A stretch of 27,119 nt of DNA, from the NCBI GenBank assembly GCA_964344215.1, contig CAYFMP010000055.1, positions 1 through 27,119 of the forward strand, read 5' to 3'. Positions 7,337 through 15,002 of this stretch are shown here, in pieces; the stretch's first letter is position 1; each line of letters starts with the position of its first letter. The notes beneath the pieces are model-generated. The model ran no database searches and had not been told where the DNA came from. It saw nothing but the letters and a program-made list of their open reading frames with translations. A program made the position numbers and the translations under genes. The DNA comes from CAYFMP01 sp964344215 (GTDB taxonomy: Bacteria > Pseudomonadota > Alphaproteobacteria > Rhodospirillales > Casp-alpha2).

Positions 7337-8938
7337 TCACGTGAACGACCGGAACCGGGCGGTGCCGTCGCGCTCGATCTGGCCGACCAGGTCGACCTCC
7401 CAGGTCAAATACTGCTGCATGGCCTCGGCGTCACCCTCGTCGAGGTCGTAGGGCTTGTACCAACGGTCGTCGGGCTCGTCGGCCATCTGCGCGAACCCTT
7501 CCTCCAGCGGCAGACCGGCCCCGGTCCAGGCGTCGGTGCCGCCGGCCAGCACCTTGACCCGGCGCCCCGAGGCGGCCGCGTCGGCCGCCGCCAGCCGGGC
7601 CAGCAGGCCGTGCGGCGAGGTCAGCACCAGCATCTCGGCGTCCGGCAGCTTTTCCAGGTTCTCCGGCATCCACGAGCGGATGGCGAACCAGGCGCCGGCG
7701 ACGTGGCCGCGGCTGTAGCGGAGCGAGTCGGCGAGATCAACGACGACGGCCTCGCCCGCCTCGATCATCCCGGCAAGCTCGTCGGCGCCCACCGTCGACG
7801 GGTTGGCGCTATCCAGGCCGGGGATGCGCGGCCGGTACTTGCCGGTCGCCGGCGCCGCCCCGTCGAGGCCGCCTTCGAGCACGCGGACGTCGTCCCAGCC
7901 CATCTGCTTCAGCCACGACGCCGTCATCGTCGCCCGCACGCCGTCGTCGTCGGTCAGCACGATGCGGGCGCCGCGGACGCCGACGTACTCGTCGGTCGCC
8001 TGCACCAGCTGGCCGCCCGGCGCCGGCCTGGCGCCCGGCAGGTGGGCGAACCGGTATTCGGCCGGATCGCGGACGTCGAGTAGGTAGAGGGTGCGCTGAC
8101 GGTCGTACTGCCAATCGGCGAAATCGCGCGGCGAGATGGTCTCGACGCCGAAGCGTTCGGCGACCCGCGCCGCCGCTCCAAGCGCCTTGGCGCGGCCTTC
8201 CTCGGAGACTTGCGGGAACGACTCCTCCGAGCCGCGCATCAGCTCGAAGCCGGCCAGGTGCCAGCCCATGGTGCCGTTCTCCAGCGCCACCACGCGGTTC
8301 GGGATGCCGGCGTTGATCAGCGACTGGGCGCCGATGATGGAGCGGGTGCGCCCGGCGCAGTTGACGACGACGGTGGTGGCCGGGTCGGGCGCCAGGTCGT
8401 GGACGCGGAGCGCCAACTCGGCGCCCGGCACGTCGACGCCGCCGGGAATGCTCATCTTGCGGAACTCCTTGAGCGGCCGCGAATCGAGGACGACCAGATC
8501 GTCGCCGCCGTCCTGCATGGCCTTCAGCTCGGCGGCGGCGATGTGCGGGGTTTCGCAGGTCGCCTCGATGAACTCGCCGAACGCCTTGCTCGGCACGTTG
8601 ACGCCGGAGAACAGCTCGAAACCGGCCTCGCCCCAGGCCTCGACGCCGCCTTCCAGGTAGGAGACGTCGGTGTAGCCGAACCCGGTCAGCTTGGCGGCGG
8701 CGCGCTCGATAAGGCCGTCGCCGGCCGCCGAACACAGCACGATCGGCGCGGTGCGCCTCGGCACCAGGCGGTCGATGCGCAGCTCCAAGCGGCTCAGCGC
8801 CAGCGGCACGGCGAACAGCAGATGACTCCTGGAGAACGGCCCCAGCTCGCGGACGTCGATGAGCGCGAGCTCGCCGCCCGCCGCGATCCGTTCGCGCAGC
8901 GCCGCCGCGCTCAGGGGTTTGGCCGCAGGCGTCGTCAT
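7337..8938 (-). CDS. Four-domain rhodanese-like sulfurtransferase
   Basis: Protein of 533 residues made of four rhodanese domains in tandem, at roughly 8-110, 133-235, 268-365 and 383-475. Domain 1 has a cysteine at the active-site position (IVLCSAAGDG, C69). Domain 2 has a full loop VVNCAGRTRS with C194, the best candidate for the persulfide-carrying residue. Domains 3 (IVLTDDDGVR) and 4 (LVLTSPHGLL) have no cysteine there and are probably structural or regulatory. A C-terminal tail (YKPYDLDEG onward) follows. No signal peptide is present. The gene starts 4 bp after the thiol dioxygenase stop, so the two are tightly coupled. Transfer of sulfane sulfur generated from thiols or from sulfite/thiosulfate is the likely role; the acceptor is unknown. 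Confidence 0.88.
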   Translation of the reverse strand: MTTPAAKPLSAAALRERIAAGGELALIDVRELGPFSRSHLLFAVPLALSRLELRIDRLVPRRTAPIVLCSAAGDGLIERAAAKLTGFGYTDVSYLEGGVEAWGEAGFELFSGVNVPSKAFGEFIEATCETPHIAAAELKAMQDGGDDLVVLDSRPLKEFRKMSIPGGVDVPGAELALRVHDLAPDPATTVVVNCAGRTRSIIGAQSLINAGIPNRVVALENGTMGWHLAGFELMRGSEESFPQVSEEGRAKALGAAARVAERFGVETISPRDFADWQYDRQRTLYLLDVRDPAEYRFAHLPGARPAPGGQLVQATDEYVGVRGARIVLTDDDGVRATMTASWLKQMGWDDVRVLEGGLDGAAPATGKYRPRIPGLDSANPSTVGADELAGMIEAGEAVVVDLADSLRYSRGHVAGAWFAIRSWMPENLEKLPDAEMLVLTSPHGLLARLAAADAAASGRRVKVLAGGTDAWTGAGLPLEEGFAQMADEPDDRWYKPYDLDEGDAEAMQQYLTWEVDLVGQIERDGTARFRSFT

Positions 8939-8942
8939 CGGC

Positions 8943-9533
8943 TCAGGCGGGCTTGATGTTCTGGGTGGCCGGGAAGACGGCGTAGGTGCCGAGCCGCTGG
9001 TTGTACTGGACGCGCTCGTGCAGTTGCTCGAGGGCCAGCCCGTACATGTGGAAATGCACGGTCTGCGCCTCGCCGTCGGTGTGGATGGAATGGATGTCGT
9101 CGGGCATCAGGGTGACGCCGTTGCCGAAGCCGACGGTCTGGCGCCCGGTCTCGATCAAAGTCCCCTCGCCTTCGACCGATCCGTCGTCGGCGCGTTCGTA
9201 GAAGACGTTGTGCTCGTCGCCGTGGACCCCGACGATGACCGCCCAGGTGGTGTGGTTGTGCGGATGCACGCCCTTGCCCGGCAGCGCCGTCGAGGCATAC
9301 AGCGCGAAGCGGTGGTCGGGGTCTTCCGACAAACGGTAGATGACGCCGTTGCCGTCGTCGGCGCCGATCGGGAAGTCCTCCAGGGGAAACAATTCGCGCT
9401 TGTCGGCCAGCTCCAGCAGTGCCTGCTTGACGGCCTCCAGGGCCGCCCGGTTGACGCCTTGTTCGGCCTCGATGCGGCGGACGCGCTCGACGGTTTCGGC
9501 GACGGCGGCGGTGCGTTCGGCGTGGGCGTCCAT
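8943..9533 (-). CDS. Cupin thiol dioxygenase (cysteine dioxygenase / 3-mercaptopropionate dioxygenase family)
   Basis: Non-haem iron enzyme of 196 residues that would oxidise a thiol to a sulfinate with O2. Iron ligands are visible as PHNH (H92 and H94) in the first cupin motif, VHPHNHTTWAVIVGVHGDEHN, cited here by its parts, and a histidine of DDIHSIH (H148 or H151) in the second. The residue at the position of the Cys of the mammalian Cys-Tyr cofactor is Gly, as in bacterial forms. Substrate choice between cysteine and 3-mercaptopropionate cannot be fixed. I start at ATG 9533 because CGGAGA lies just upstream and the conserved fold begins there; the open frame extends further to 9686 but that part is low-complexity Arg/Pro. 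It is the first gene of the four-gene minus-strand operon. Confidence 0.87.
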   Translation of the reverse strand: MDAHAERTAAVAETVERVRRIEAEQGVNRAALEAVKQALLELADKRELFPLEDFPIGADDGNGVIYRLSEDPDHRFALYASTALPGKGVHPHNHTTWAVIVGVHGDEHNVFYERADDGSVEGEGTLIETGRQTVGFGNGVTLMPDDIHSIHTDGEAQTVHFHMYGLALEQLHERVQYNQRLGTYAVFPATQNIKPA

Positions 9534-9569
9534 GCGAAATCTCCGGGGCTCGGCTGCTCCAATCCAGAC

Positions 9570-9580
9570 GTTTGTATACA
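9570..9580 (-). promoter_or_regulatory. TGTATACA palindrome upstream of the thiol dioxygenase operon
   Basis: TGTATACA (9573-9580) is a perfect 8-bp palindrome about 40 bp before the dioxygenase start codon. GTTTGTATA at 9570-9578 recurs as its reverse complement TATACAAAC at 9813-9821, over the -10 of the opposite promoter. GntR-family operators often contain TTGTATACAA-like cores, so both could be sites for one regulator. No regulator gene is adjacent, and no clear -35 is seen for the operon. Confidence 0.3.
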
Positions 9581-9789
9581 TCCCCCGCGAGCGCGTTTCC
9601 ATGCCGGAATCGCGGGGCGGCAGCGGGCCGTTCCCCGGGACTCGGCGGCGATGGGCGCGGCACCGGGAACCGCGTGTCCCCGACAATTGTCCGCGTCGCC
9701 TCGGCCACCGCCCGCCCGCCCGAAAACCGGTTCGATTTCAAGCGTTTGTCGGCTGTTATTCTTATTTTCGTGGATTTATGATATCTTTC

Positions 9790-9818
9790 TTGACATTTCA
9801 TGAATTCTATCATATACA
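9790..9818 (+). promoter_or_regulatory. Sigma70-like promoter
   Basis: TTGACA (9790-9795) is a perfect -35 box. It is followed after exactly 17 bp by TATACA (9813-9818), a 4/6 match to the -10 consensus, inside an AT-rich island. This is the best-formed promoter in the window. It points to the peptidoglycan-binding-like gene at 10018, with a leader of about 200 bases, or to an unannotated small transcript. Confidence 0.6.
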
Positions 9819-10017
9819 AACCATGATCGAGTGCCCGCGCGGCCCCGGACCTACCTAGAGAGACCGGGACAACCGAGAGCGGACAACACTCCCCGATAAC
9901 CCTTTGTTCGAAACGCGCGAGGCGGTCTTTGAACCTGCCCGCGCCGGATGGAGCGCCCACGTGCGCGCCCTCGCCTTGACGTGCGGGTGCCGCGCCCGGG
10001 CGCCAGGAGACATCGCC

Positions 10018-10950
10018 ATGCCGCGACTGTTCAGACTGAAACGCCCCATCGGCCTCGCCTACACCATGGACGAGGACGACGTGCTGAAGACCAAGCAGGC
10101 CTTGCATTCCCTGGGCCTCTACGATCCCCCCAAACGCTACGGACTGACCCGCTACCCGGACATGCCGCTGATCGACGGCCTCAAGGCCTTCCAGCGCCGC
10201 AGCGGCCTTCGTGAGGACGGCGTCGCCAAGCCCGGCGGGCCGACCATCCGGCGGCTCAACCGGGCGCTCACAGAGCGCCGCCGCGACCTGCCGGCCGCCG
10301 GCCTGTCGTCCGACGCCCGCCGCGCCAAACCGAAACGACCCGGCGACCAGCACCCGCCGCTGCCGTCACCACCGGTCAAACCTAAGCCACCCGGCGACCA
10401 GCACCCGGGCCACGCCAGGCCGAAGCCACCGGGCAAGCCGAAACCACCGGGAGACCAGCACCCCGATCCCAAGGAGCCGGATCGGCCCGACAAGCCAAAG
10501 GAGAATCCCTGCAAAGGCTGGGAAAAACTGATTGATGAAATAAAAGGCGAAATCGAAGAGGTTGACGAGCAAATAGAGGCAGCCGAGCGCGAGCTAGCAA
10601 GAGACAAGATAGCCCTGTCCCGTATGAAAAGGGAAAGGGACGGGCGACCGACCGGCCTGCCGCCAATTACCGCCATGCCACCCGTCGGCGGCAGGCGCCG
10701 CCGCCCGGGCGTCGCGTTCGGGCCAATCCTCGATATCCTGAATGCCATCGTCGCGGGCAGAGCCAGCGAAGAGGACAGGTGGCGGAGGGCGGCCGAACAA
10801 GGCGACATTGAGGCCGTCCAACGCAAGATCGAAGAACTTGAAGAGAACCTCAAAGATCTGGTGGCTTTAAGGAAGCGAAAGGACGGTGCACTCCTGCAGG
10901 CCAAGGATCACCTTGAGAACTGCCGCCGCGATAAAGGCAATCGTGGCTAG
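10018..10950 (+). CDS. Peptidoglycan-binding-like protein with proline-rich repeats and coiled coil
   Basis: Protein of 310 residues. Residues 15-84 resemble a PG_binding_1 domain (MDEDDVLKTKQALHSLGLY, then LIDGLKAFQRRSGLREDGV and PGGPTIRRLNRAL). Residues 104-160 are a Pro/Lys linker with three copies of KPK(R/P)PGDQHP. Residues 165-205 and 255-305 are highly charged heptad-like helices (KLIDEIKGEIEEVDEQIEAAE, cited in part), probably coiled coils, separated by an RRRRPG-containing segment and a short hydrophobic patch. No signal peptide is seen, so if it reaches the cell wall it uses another route. The ATG at 10018 has AGGAGA at 10005-10010. Domain order of PG-binding, linker and helices would suit a structural or secreted protein that anchors to the wall. 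Function is unknown. Confidence 0.75.
   Translation: MPRLFRLKRPIGLAYTMDEDDVLKTKQALHSLGLYDPPKRYGLTRYPDMPLIDGLKAFQRRSGLREDGVAKPGGPTIRRLNRALTERRRDLPAAGLSSDARRAKPKRPGDQHPPLPSPPVKPKPPGDQHPGHARPKPPGKPKPPGDQHPDPKEPDRPDKPKENPCKGWEKLIDEIKGEIEEVDEQIEAAERELARDKIALSRMKRERDGRPTGLPPITAMPPVGGRRRRPGVAFGPILDILNAIVAGRASEEDRWRRAAEQGDIEAVQRKIEELEENLKDLVALRKRKDGALLQAKDHLENCRRDKGNRG
10327..10464 (+). repeat. Three in-frame decapeptide repeats
   Basis: Thirty-base units encoding KPKRPGDQHP or KPKPPGDQHP lie at 10327-10356, 10378-10407 and 10435-10464, separated by 7 and 9 codons of Pro-rich sequence. The peptide is more conserved than the DNA between copies 2 and 3, which suggests selection on the peptide. They form the linker of the peptidoglycan-binding-like protein. 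Confidence 0.85.
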
Positions 10951-10961
10951 ATGAACAACGT

Positions 10962-11732
10962 CTAGTGAGCCTGAGGGTAAAGCGGCAGCGGCGGTTTACT
11001 GCCCCGGGCCAGCCACTCGCGGACGCGATCGGATTCGTAGCGGGTCATGCGTGGCGCCAGCAGCCGGATATCCCGCTCGACAGCCATCCCGTTGGCTCCC
11101 GCCCGCATCAACCAATAAAGGGCGTGGTCGTTGGCGAGAAGAAGCCCGTTGCCGTCCCGATAGCGTTCGTAGAGATCGATCTGGGCGGGGAGGTACCCCT
11201 CGTTGGCCAGTCGGGTGAGTTCGACCTCGCTGCCAACCGTCGCGCCCCACTGCTCGATCGAATCCTGAACCCGGTCATAGCGGGCGGGCGAATGGCCGTT
11301 TCTCGCCGCCAGGGCAAGAAGAAGCGAGGCAATATGACCTGTAAGTTCGGTCCGAAATCTCTTCCCCGTCTCGGTGGCATAGGTCTTTGACAACTCATAG
11401 GCGATCTGAGGGTCCCCATCGCGCATTGCCGCTCCCCAGGCAACCGCATCGTCGATCTGGGAGAGGAAGCCCGGTTTCAAACCGGCTTGTTGAGCCTTGC
11501 GGCGCTCATCGGCTACCGTCTCGGGTTTTTCCGAGAGAACAAATAAGCGCAGTTCCTCCCGCACCGTCTCGCGATCCTTGGTCGTCAGATTGCCTGTCCA
11601 GTGATGGTAGGCAAGTTGAAGCTCCGTGCTGAGTCCTTGCACCCGATCAAACTCGTCGGCAGTCGCGACGCCGGCAGTCGCAACGAACACCGCAACCAGT
11701 CCACCAATAAAGAGACCCAAGCATTTCTTCAT
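10962..11732 (-). CDS. Exported Sel1-like repeat protein
   Basis: Protein of 256 residues with a clear Sec signal peptide: MKKCLG, a hydrophobic stretch (LFIGGLVAVFVATAGVATA) and a cleavage site after ATA before DEF. The mature, helical protein contains at least one Sel1-like repeat at about 174-214 (LANEGYLPAQIDLYERYRDGNG then HALYWLMRAGANG), and a degenerate one around 97-121. Such solenoids mediate protein-protein contacts. It is predicted periplasmic. Its stop is 11 bp from the stop of the convergent peptidoglycan-binding-like gene, and it diverges from the next small exported protein. Base composition is lower in GC than the efflux operon to its right. I do not recognise a specific family. 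Confidence 0.7.
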   Translation of the reverse strand: MKKCLGLFIGGLVAVFVATAGVATADEFDRVQGLSTELQLAYHHWTGNLTTKDRETVREELRLFVLSEKPETVADERRKAQQAGLKPGFLSQIDDAVAWGAAMRDGDPQIAYELSKTYATETGKRFRTELTGHIASLLLALAARNGHSPARYDRVQDSIEQWGATVGSEVELTRLANEGYLPAQIDLYERYRDGNGLLLANDHALYWLMRAGANGMAVERDIRLLAPRMTRYESDRVREWLARGSKPPLPLYPQAH

Positions 11733-11846
11733 GCCGAGGACTATAGCAAAACCGAGAAGAAAAACCGATCAAGACTATGCGAAGTTGTAAATCTTCGATG
11801 AGACAGAAGCGCGCATTGTTGGATTCAGCGAAAGCAGGTATGGGCG

Positions 11847-12209
11847 ATGAAAGTTTCCGTGACACGTTTGGTTCTTGCCGCGCTCGTTTTATTGTTCCCG
11901 ATCACCTCGAGCGCCGGGGAAAAGAAACTGATCTTCAATCCACCGGGTTCCTTCCTAGGCTCGCCCGGAATGTCGAAAATCGACTATCTCTCCGGCGTCC
12001 TTGACGCGCTTTACTATGTGGAGGAGAACGGCCAACCGGACAGTCGGATCAACGCGTGCTTGTTCGAGGATGATGATACGGCCAAGACATTGGCCCTGCT
12101 TTTCGCACCCGCCATTAGCGCCGTAAAAGAAGCCGACGAAAGCGGCAACCGGAATTTTGCCGTCGTTGATGTTTTGATTGAGATGCTCGCGGATTGGTGT
12201 CCGGAGTGA
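11847..12209 (+). CDS. Small exported protein, possibly Rap1a/Tai-like
   Basis: Protein of 120 residues with a signal peptide (MKVSVTRLVLAALVLLFPITSSA, cut before GE). The mature domain is about 97 residues and all-helical, with two cysteines (C71 in INACLF and C118 in DWCPE near the end), likely a disulfide. KIDYLSGVLDALYYVEENG followed by a Cys and a later helix recalls the Rap1a/Tai family of periplasmic immunity proteins, but the resemblance is by pattern only. GCAGG lies 8 bases upstream of the ATG. It diverges from the Sel1-like gene across 114 bp. The base composition is AT-richer than the following efflux genes. A cognate toxin is not recognisable, although the peptidoglycan-binding-like protein two genes away is a candidate partner. 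Confidence 0.6.
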   Translation: MKVSVTRLVLAALVLLFPITSSAGEKKLIFNPPGSFLGSPGMSKIDYLSGVLDALYYVEENGQPDSRINACLFEDDDTAKTLALLFAPAISAVKEADESGNRNFAVVDVLIEMLADWCPE

Positions 12210-12270
12210 CTGGAGTGGTCGAGCGACGTCACTCACCGGCCCCGTTCGCACCCTTCAAGGCTGCGCCCGC

Positions 12271-13797
12271 TCACGCCCCCGCCTTGATGCGGTGCGGGTT
12301 GCGCATCAGGAGCAGCACCGGCACGCAGACGAAGATGATGGCGGCGAGCAGCCGGAAATCGGCGATGTAGGCGATCAACTCGGCCTGGCGGCCGAGCACG
12401 TGATCGACGGCGGCCAGCCCCTGCGGGCTGGTCAGGTCCCAGAGCTCCGGCACGGCGCCGTGGCGGAAGCTGTCGCGGAACGGCGTCACGAACTCGCTCA
12501 AGCGCGCGTGGTTGACCTGGGTTGCGCGCACCAGGTAGCCGGCCAGCAGCGCGATGCCGAGGCTGCGGCCGATGTTGTTGAGGAGCGAATAGAACGCCGT
12601 GCCGACGTCGCGCTGCTCGGCCGCCATGGTCGAGAACGCCACCGTGTTGACCGGGATGATGAAGCAGCTAAACGCGATGCCTTGGATGAAGTTGATGACC
12701 AGGATGCGGGTCATGTCGATATCCTCGGTGAAGGTCGAGAGCTGCCACATGGTGATGGCGGCGACGCTCATGCCGAAGAAGATGACCTTCCTGGGATCGA
12801 CCACCTTCAGCAAGCGGCCGACGAAGAGGGCAGCGAACATGGCGCCGGCGCCGCGGGGCGCCATGATCAGGCCGCTGTCGATCAGCGGGTAGCGGCCGAG
12901 GTTCTGGACGAACGGCGGCACCAGGACGAGGCTGCCGAACAGCATCGCCCCGAACAGGACGCGCAACACCATGCCGAACATGTAGTTGCGGTCGCGGAAG
13001 ATGGCCGGGTCGACGAACGGCGTCCTGGCGGTCAGCGAGTTGACGACGAACACCCACAGCGCCGCGGCCGAGACGCCGGCCAGGATCATGATGGTCGGCG
13101 AGGCGAACCAGTCGAAGCGCTCGCCGCGATCGAGGATGAACTGCAGGGAGGCCACCGCGATCGCCAGCATGGTGTAGCCGAAGTAGTTGAACGGGCGTTT
13201 GAGGCGGTGGCCGGGGCGCGGCACCAGGACCAGGATCATCAGGAAGGCCAACAGCCCGACCGGAATGTTGAGGTAGAACGCCCAGCGCCACGAATAGTAC
13301 TCGGTGATGTAGCCGCCGATGGTCGGACCGATGATCGGGCCGAACATGATGCCGACCCCCCACCAGCTCATGGCGATGCCGAAGTCCTCGCGCCTGTAGA
13401 TGGCGAACAGGGCCGATTGCGACAGCGGAATGAGGGCGGCCCCTAGCGCCCCCTGGCAGAAGCGGTAGACGAGGATCTCGGTCAGCGTCTCCGAACGACC
13501 CGACAGCAACGAGAACGCCATGAAGCCGGCGATGGCGATCAGCATCAACGGCTTGCGCCCGAACCGGCCGCTGATCGCCCCCCACAGCGGCGTCATCACG
13601 GCGACGGCGATCAGATACGACGTCAGCACCCAGGCGATCTGGTCCTGGGTCGCCGACAGGGAGCCTTGCATCTGTTTCAGCGCGATGCTCATGATCGCCG
13701 TATCCAGCACTTGCAGGAGCGGCGCCATGATCAGGGCGACGGTGATCGCCCACAGCCGAAGCCCGGTCGGATAGCCTTCGGCCGCGACGGTGCTCAC
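12271..13797 (-). CDS. emrB: MFS drug transporter, DHA2/EmrB family
   Basis: Inner-membrane proton-driven exporter of 508 residues, with 14 predicted helices as in EmrB. Motifs seen are LDTAIMSIALKQM in helix 1 (family form LD.TIVNVALP), WVLTSYLIAVAVMTPLWGAISGRFGRKP (quoted by parts: the GRFGRKP loop is motif A), and GPIIGPTIGGYI (motif C). It starts with GTG at 13797, whose GTGA overlaps the TGA stop of the EmrA gene by 4 bp; the longer open frame upstream overlaps EmrA out of frame and is not real. It pairs with the membrane-fusion protein to expel hydrophobic compounds. No outer-membrane TolC homologue is in the window. Confidence 0.9.
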   Translation of the reverse strand: MSTVAAEGYPTGLRLWAITVALIMAPLLQVLDTAIMSIALKQMQGSLSATQDQIAWVLTSYLIAVAVMTPLWGAISGRFGRKPLMLIAIAGFMAFSLLSGRSETLTEILVYRFCQGALGAALIPLSQSALFAIYRREDFGIAMSWWGVGIMFGPIIGPTIGGYITEYYSWRWAFYLNIPVGLLAFLMILVLVPRPGHRLKRPFNYFGYTMLAIAVASLQFILDRGERFDWFASPTIMILAGVSAAALWVFVVNSLTARTPFVDPAIFRDRNYMFGMVLRVLFGAMLFGSLVLVPPFVQNLGRYPLIDSGLIMAPRGAGAMFAALFVGRLLKVVDPRKVIFFGMSVAAITMWQLSTFTEDIDMTRILVINFIQGIAFSCFIIPVNTVAFSTMAAEQRDVGTAFYSLLNNIGRSLGIALLAGYLVRATQVNHARLSEFVTPFRDSFRHGAVPELWDLTSPQGLAAVDHVLGRQAELIAYIADFRLLAAIIFVCVPVLLLMRNPHRIKAGA

Positions 13798-15002
13798 AGC
13801 AGGCTCCGCACCCAACCCAAGGCGGCTTGCGCCAGATCGGGAAGGGCGCGCTCGTGCCCGGTGTCGATCTCGACGACGACGCTCATGCCGGCCCGGAGCG
13901 CGGGTTCGGCCGCCGCCTCGTCGAGGGCCAGGCGGACCGGCAGCCGCTGCACCACCTTGACCCAGTTGCCGGACGCGTTCTGGGCCGGCAGCAGCGCGAA
14001 CTCGGCGCCGGTCGCCGGGCTGATGCCGACGACGGTGGCGTTGCGCGCTTGGCCCGGATAGGTGTCGATGCGCAGCACGGCCGATTGGCCGAGGCGGACA
14101 TGGGTAAGGTCGGTCTCCTTGAAGTTGGCCTGCACCCATACCTCGCCGGTGCCGATCAGGCTGAACACCGCCTCGCCCTCCTCGATGTACTCGCCGGACT
14201 GCAAGTCGAAGTTGGTGACGACGCCGGCCGTCGGCGCCAGTACCCGGGTCCTTCTGAGGTCGAGCCGGGCGCGGTCGCGGGCCGCCTTGGCCTGGCGGAC
14301 GCGGGGGTGGGCGGCGGTGGCGATGTTGACGTCGCCGCCGAGGTTGGCCAGGGCCTCGGCGATGTCCTGTTTGATGGCGCCGGCCCGGTCGCGGGCGTTG
14401 CGCAGGTTGCGGGCGGCCGTATCGAGGTTGGCCTGCGAGGCATAACCCTTCTTGTTGAGCTTGTCCTGGCGCTCGAACTGGGTCCGGTAGAAGCCGACGT
14501 CGCCTTCGGCCAGCTTCAGCTCGGCCAGTTTCTGGCGATACGAGGCGCGTAGCGCCTCGATCTCCTGGCGCGCCGTCGCCAACACCGCTTCCGAGTGCGC
14601 CAGCGCGATACGGAACGGCTCGTCTTCGATGCGGAACAGCTCGTCGCCCTTGCCGAGTACCTGATTGTCGCGAACGGCGACTTCGACGACGCGCCCCGAG
14701 ACGTCGGCGCTGACGGCGATCTTGTCCGATTTGACGTAGGCGTTGTCGGTCGAAACGAAGCGGCCGCCGGTCAGATACAGGTAGGCGCCGCCGGCGGCGA
14801 CGGCGACCGGGCCGAGCGCCGCGACCAGCACCATCGCCAGCAACCGCGCGAGGCGGCGGGCGGCCGGGCGCCGCTCGGCGGTGGCGGCGGCCGCCACCGT
14901 TTCGGGCTCGGCGGCCTCGGCCGTTCCGGGGGCGTCCAATTCGACCGCCTTGGCGTCCTCGGAGACTCCGCCGGCTTTGCCAATCTTGTTCTTATCGGCC
15001 AT
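13794..15002 (-). CDS. emrA: HlyD/EmrA family membrane fusion protein
   Basis: Periplasmic adaptor of 402 residues for the EmrB-type pump. The N-terminal cytosolic tail is Ala/Glu-rich. One membrane helix lies at about 52-75 (LLAMVLVAALGPVAVAAGGAY), followed by the barrel-sandwich opening GRFVSTDNAYVKSDKIAVSADVSG (cited by parts), a long coiled-coil hairpin at about 120-215, and a beta-barrel with VLAPTAGVVTNFDLQSGEYIEEG typical of EmrA. It overlaps the MarR gene by 11 bp and the EmrB gene by 4 bp, showing a tightly coupled operon. The start ATG at 15002 falls within the end of the MarR gene. Confidence 0.9.
   Translation of the reverse strand: MADKNKIGKAGGVSEDAKAVELDAPGTAEAAEPETVAAAATAERRPAARRLARLLAMVLVAALGPVAVAAGGAYLYLTGGRFVSTDNAYVKSDKIAVSADVSGRVVEVAVRDNQVLGKGDELFRIEDEPFRIALAHSEAVLATARQEIEALRASYRQKLAELKLAEGDVGFYRTQFERQDKLNKKGYASQANLDTAARNLRNARDRAGAIKQDIAEALANLGGDVNIATAAHPRVRQAKAARDRARLDLRRTRVLAPTAGVVTNFDLQSGEYIEEGEAVFSLIGTGEVWVQANFKETDLTHVRLGQSAVLRIDTYPGQARNATVVGISPATGAEFALLPAQNASGNWVKVVQRLPVRLALDEAAAEPALRAGMSVVVEIDTGHERALPDLAQAALGWVRSLL

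Larger units (their letters stand above)
9534..10017. other. Intergenic region between the sulfur operon and the peptidoglycan-binding gene
   Basis: This 484-bp divergent region has a GC-rich half next to the dioxygenase gene and an AT-rich core at about 9750-9825. The core contains the sigma70-like promoter listed separately, the palindrome TTCATGAA (9797-9804) and an ATGATA/TATCAT inverted pair (9778-9783 and 9808-9813). Downstream of the core, up to 10004, no further structure stands out. The implied leader to the gene at 10018 is about 200 bases, long enough to hold a small RNA or leader element, but I see no specific fold. Confidence 0.5.

Noticed and set aside
9534..9686. N-terminal extension of the thiol dioxygenase
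   Set aside because: The frame is open but encodes Arg/Pro-rich sequence, and a good Shine-Dalgarno with ATG at 9533 sits where the conserved domain starts.
10327..10464. CRISPR-like array
   Set aside because: The three 30-base repeats are in frame, encode a Pro-rich decapeptide with synonymous differences, and the spacers are coding and very short.
13798..14139. N-terminal extension of the EmrB-type transporter
   Set aside because: It overlaps the EmrA gene in another frame and is Arg/Gly-rich. The GTG at 13797 gives the normal length and a 4-bp stop-start overlap.
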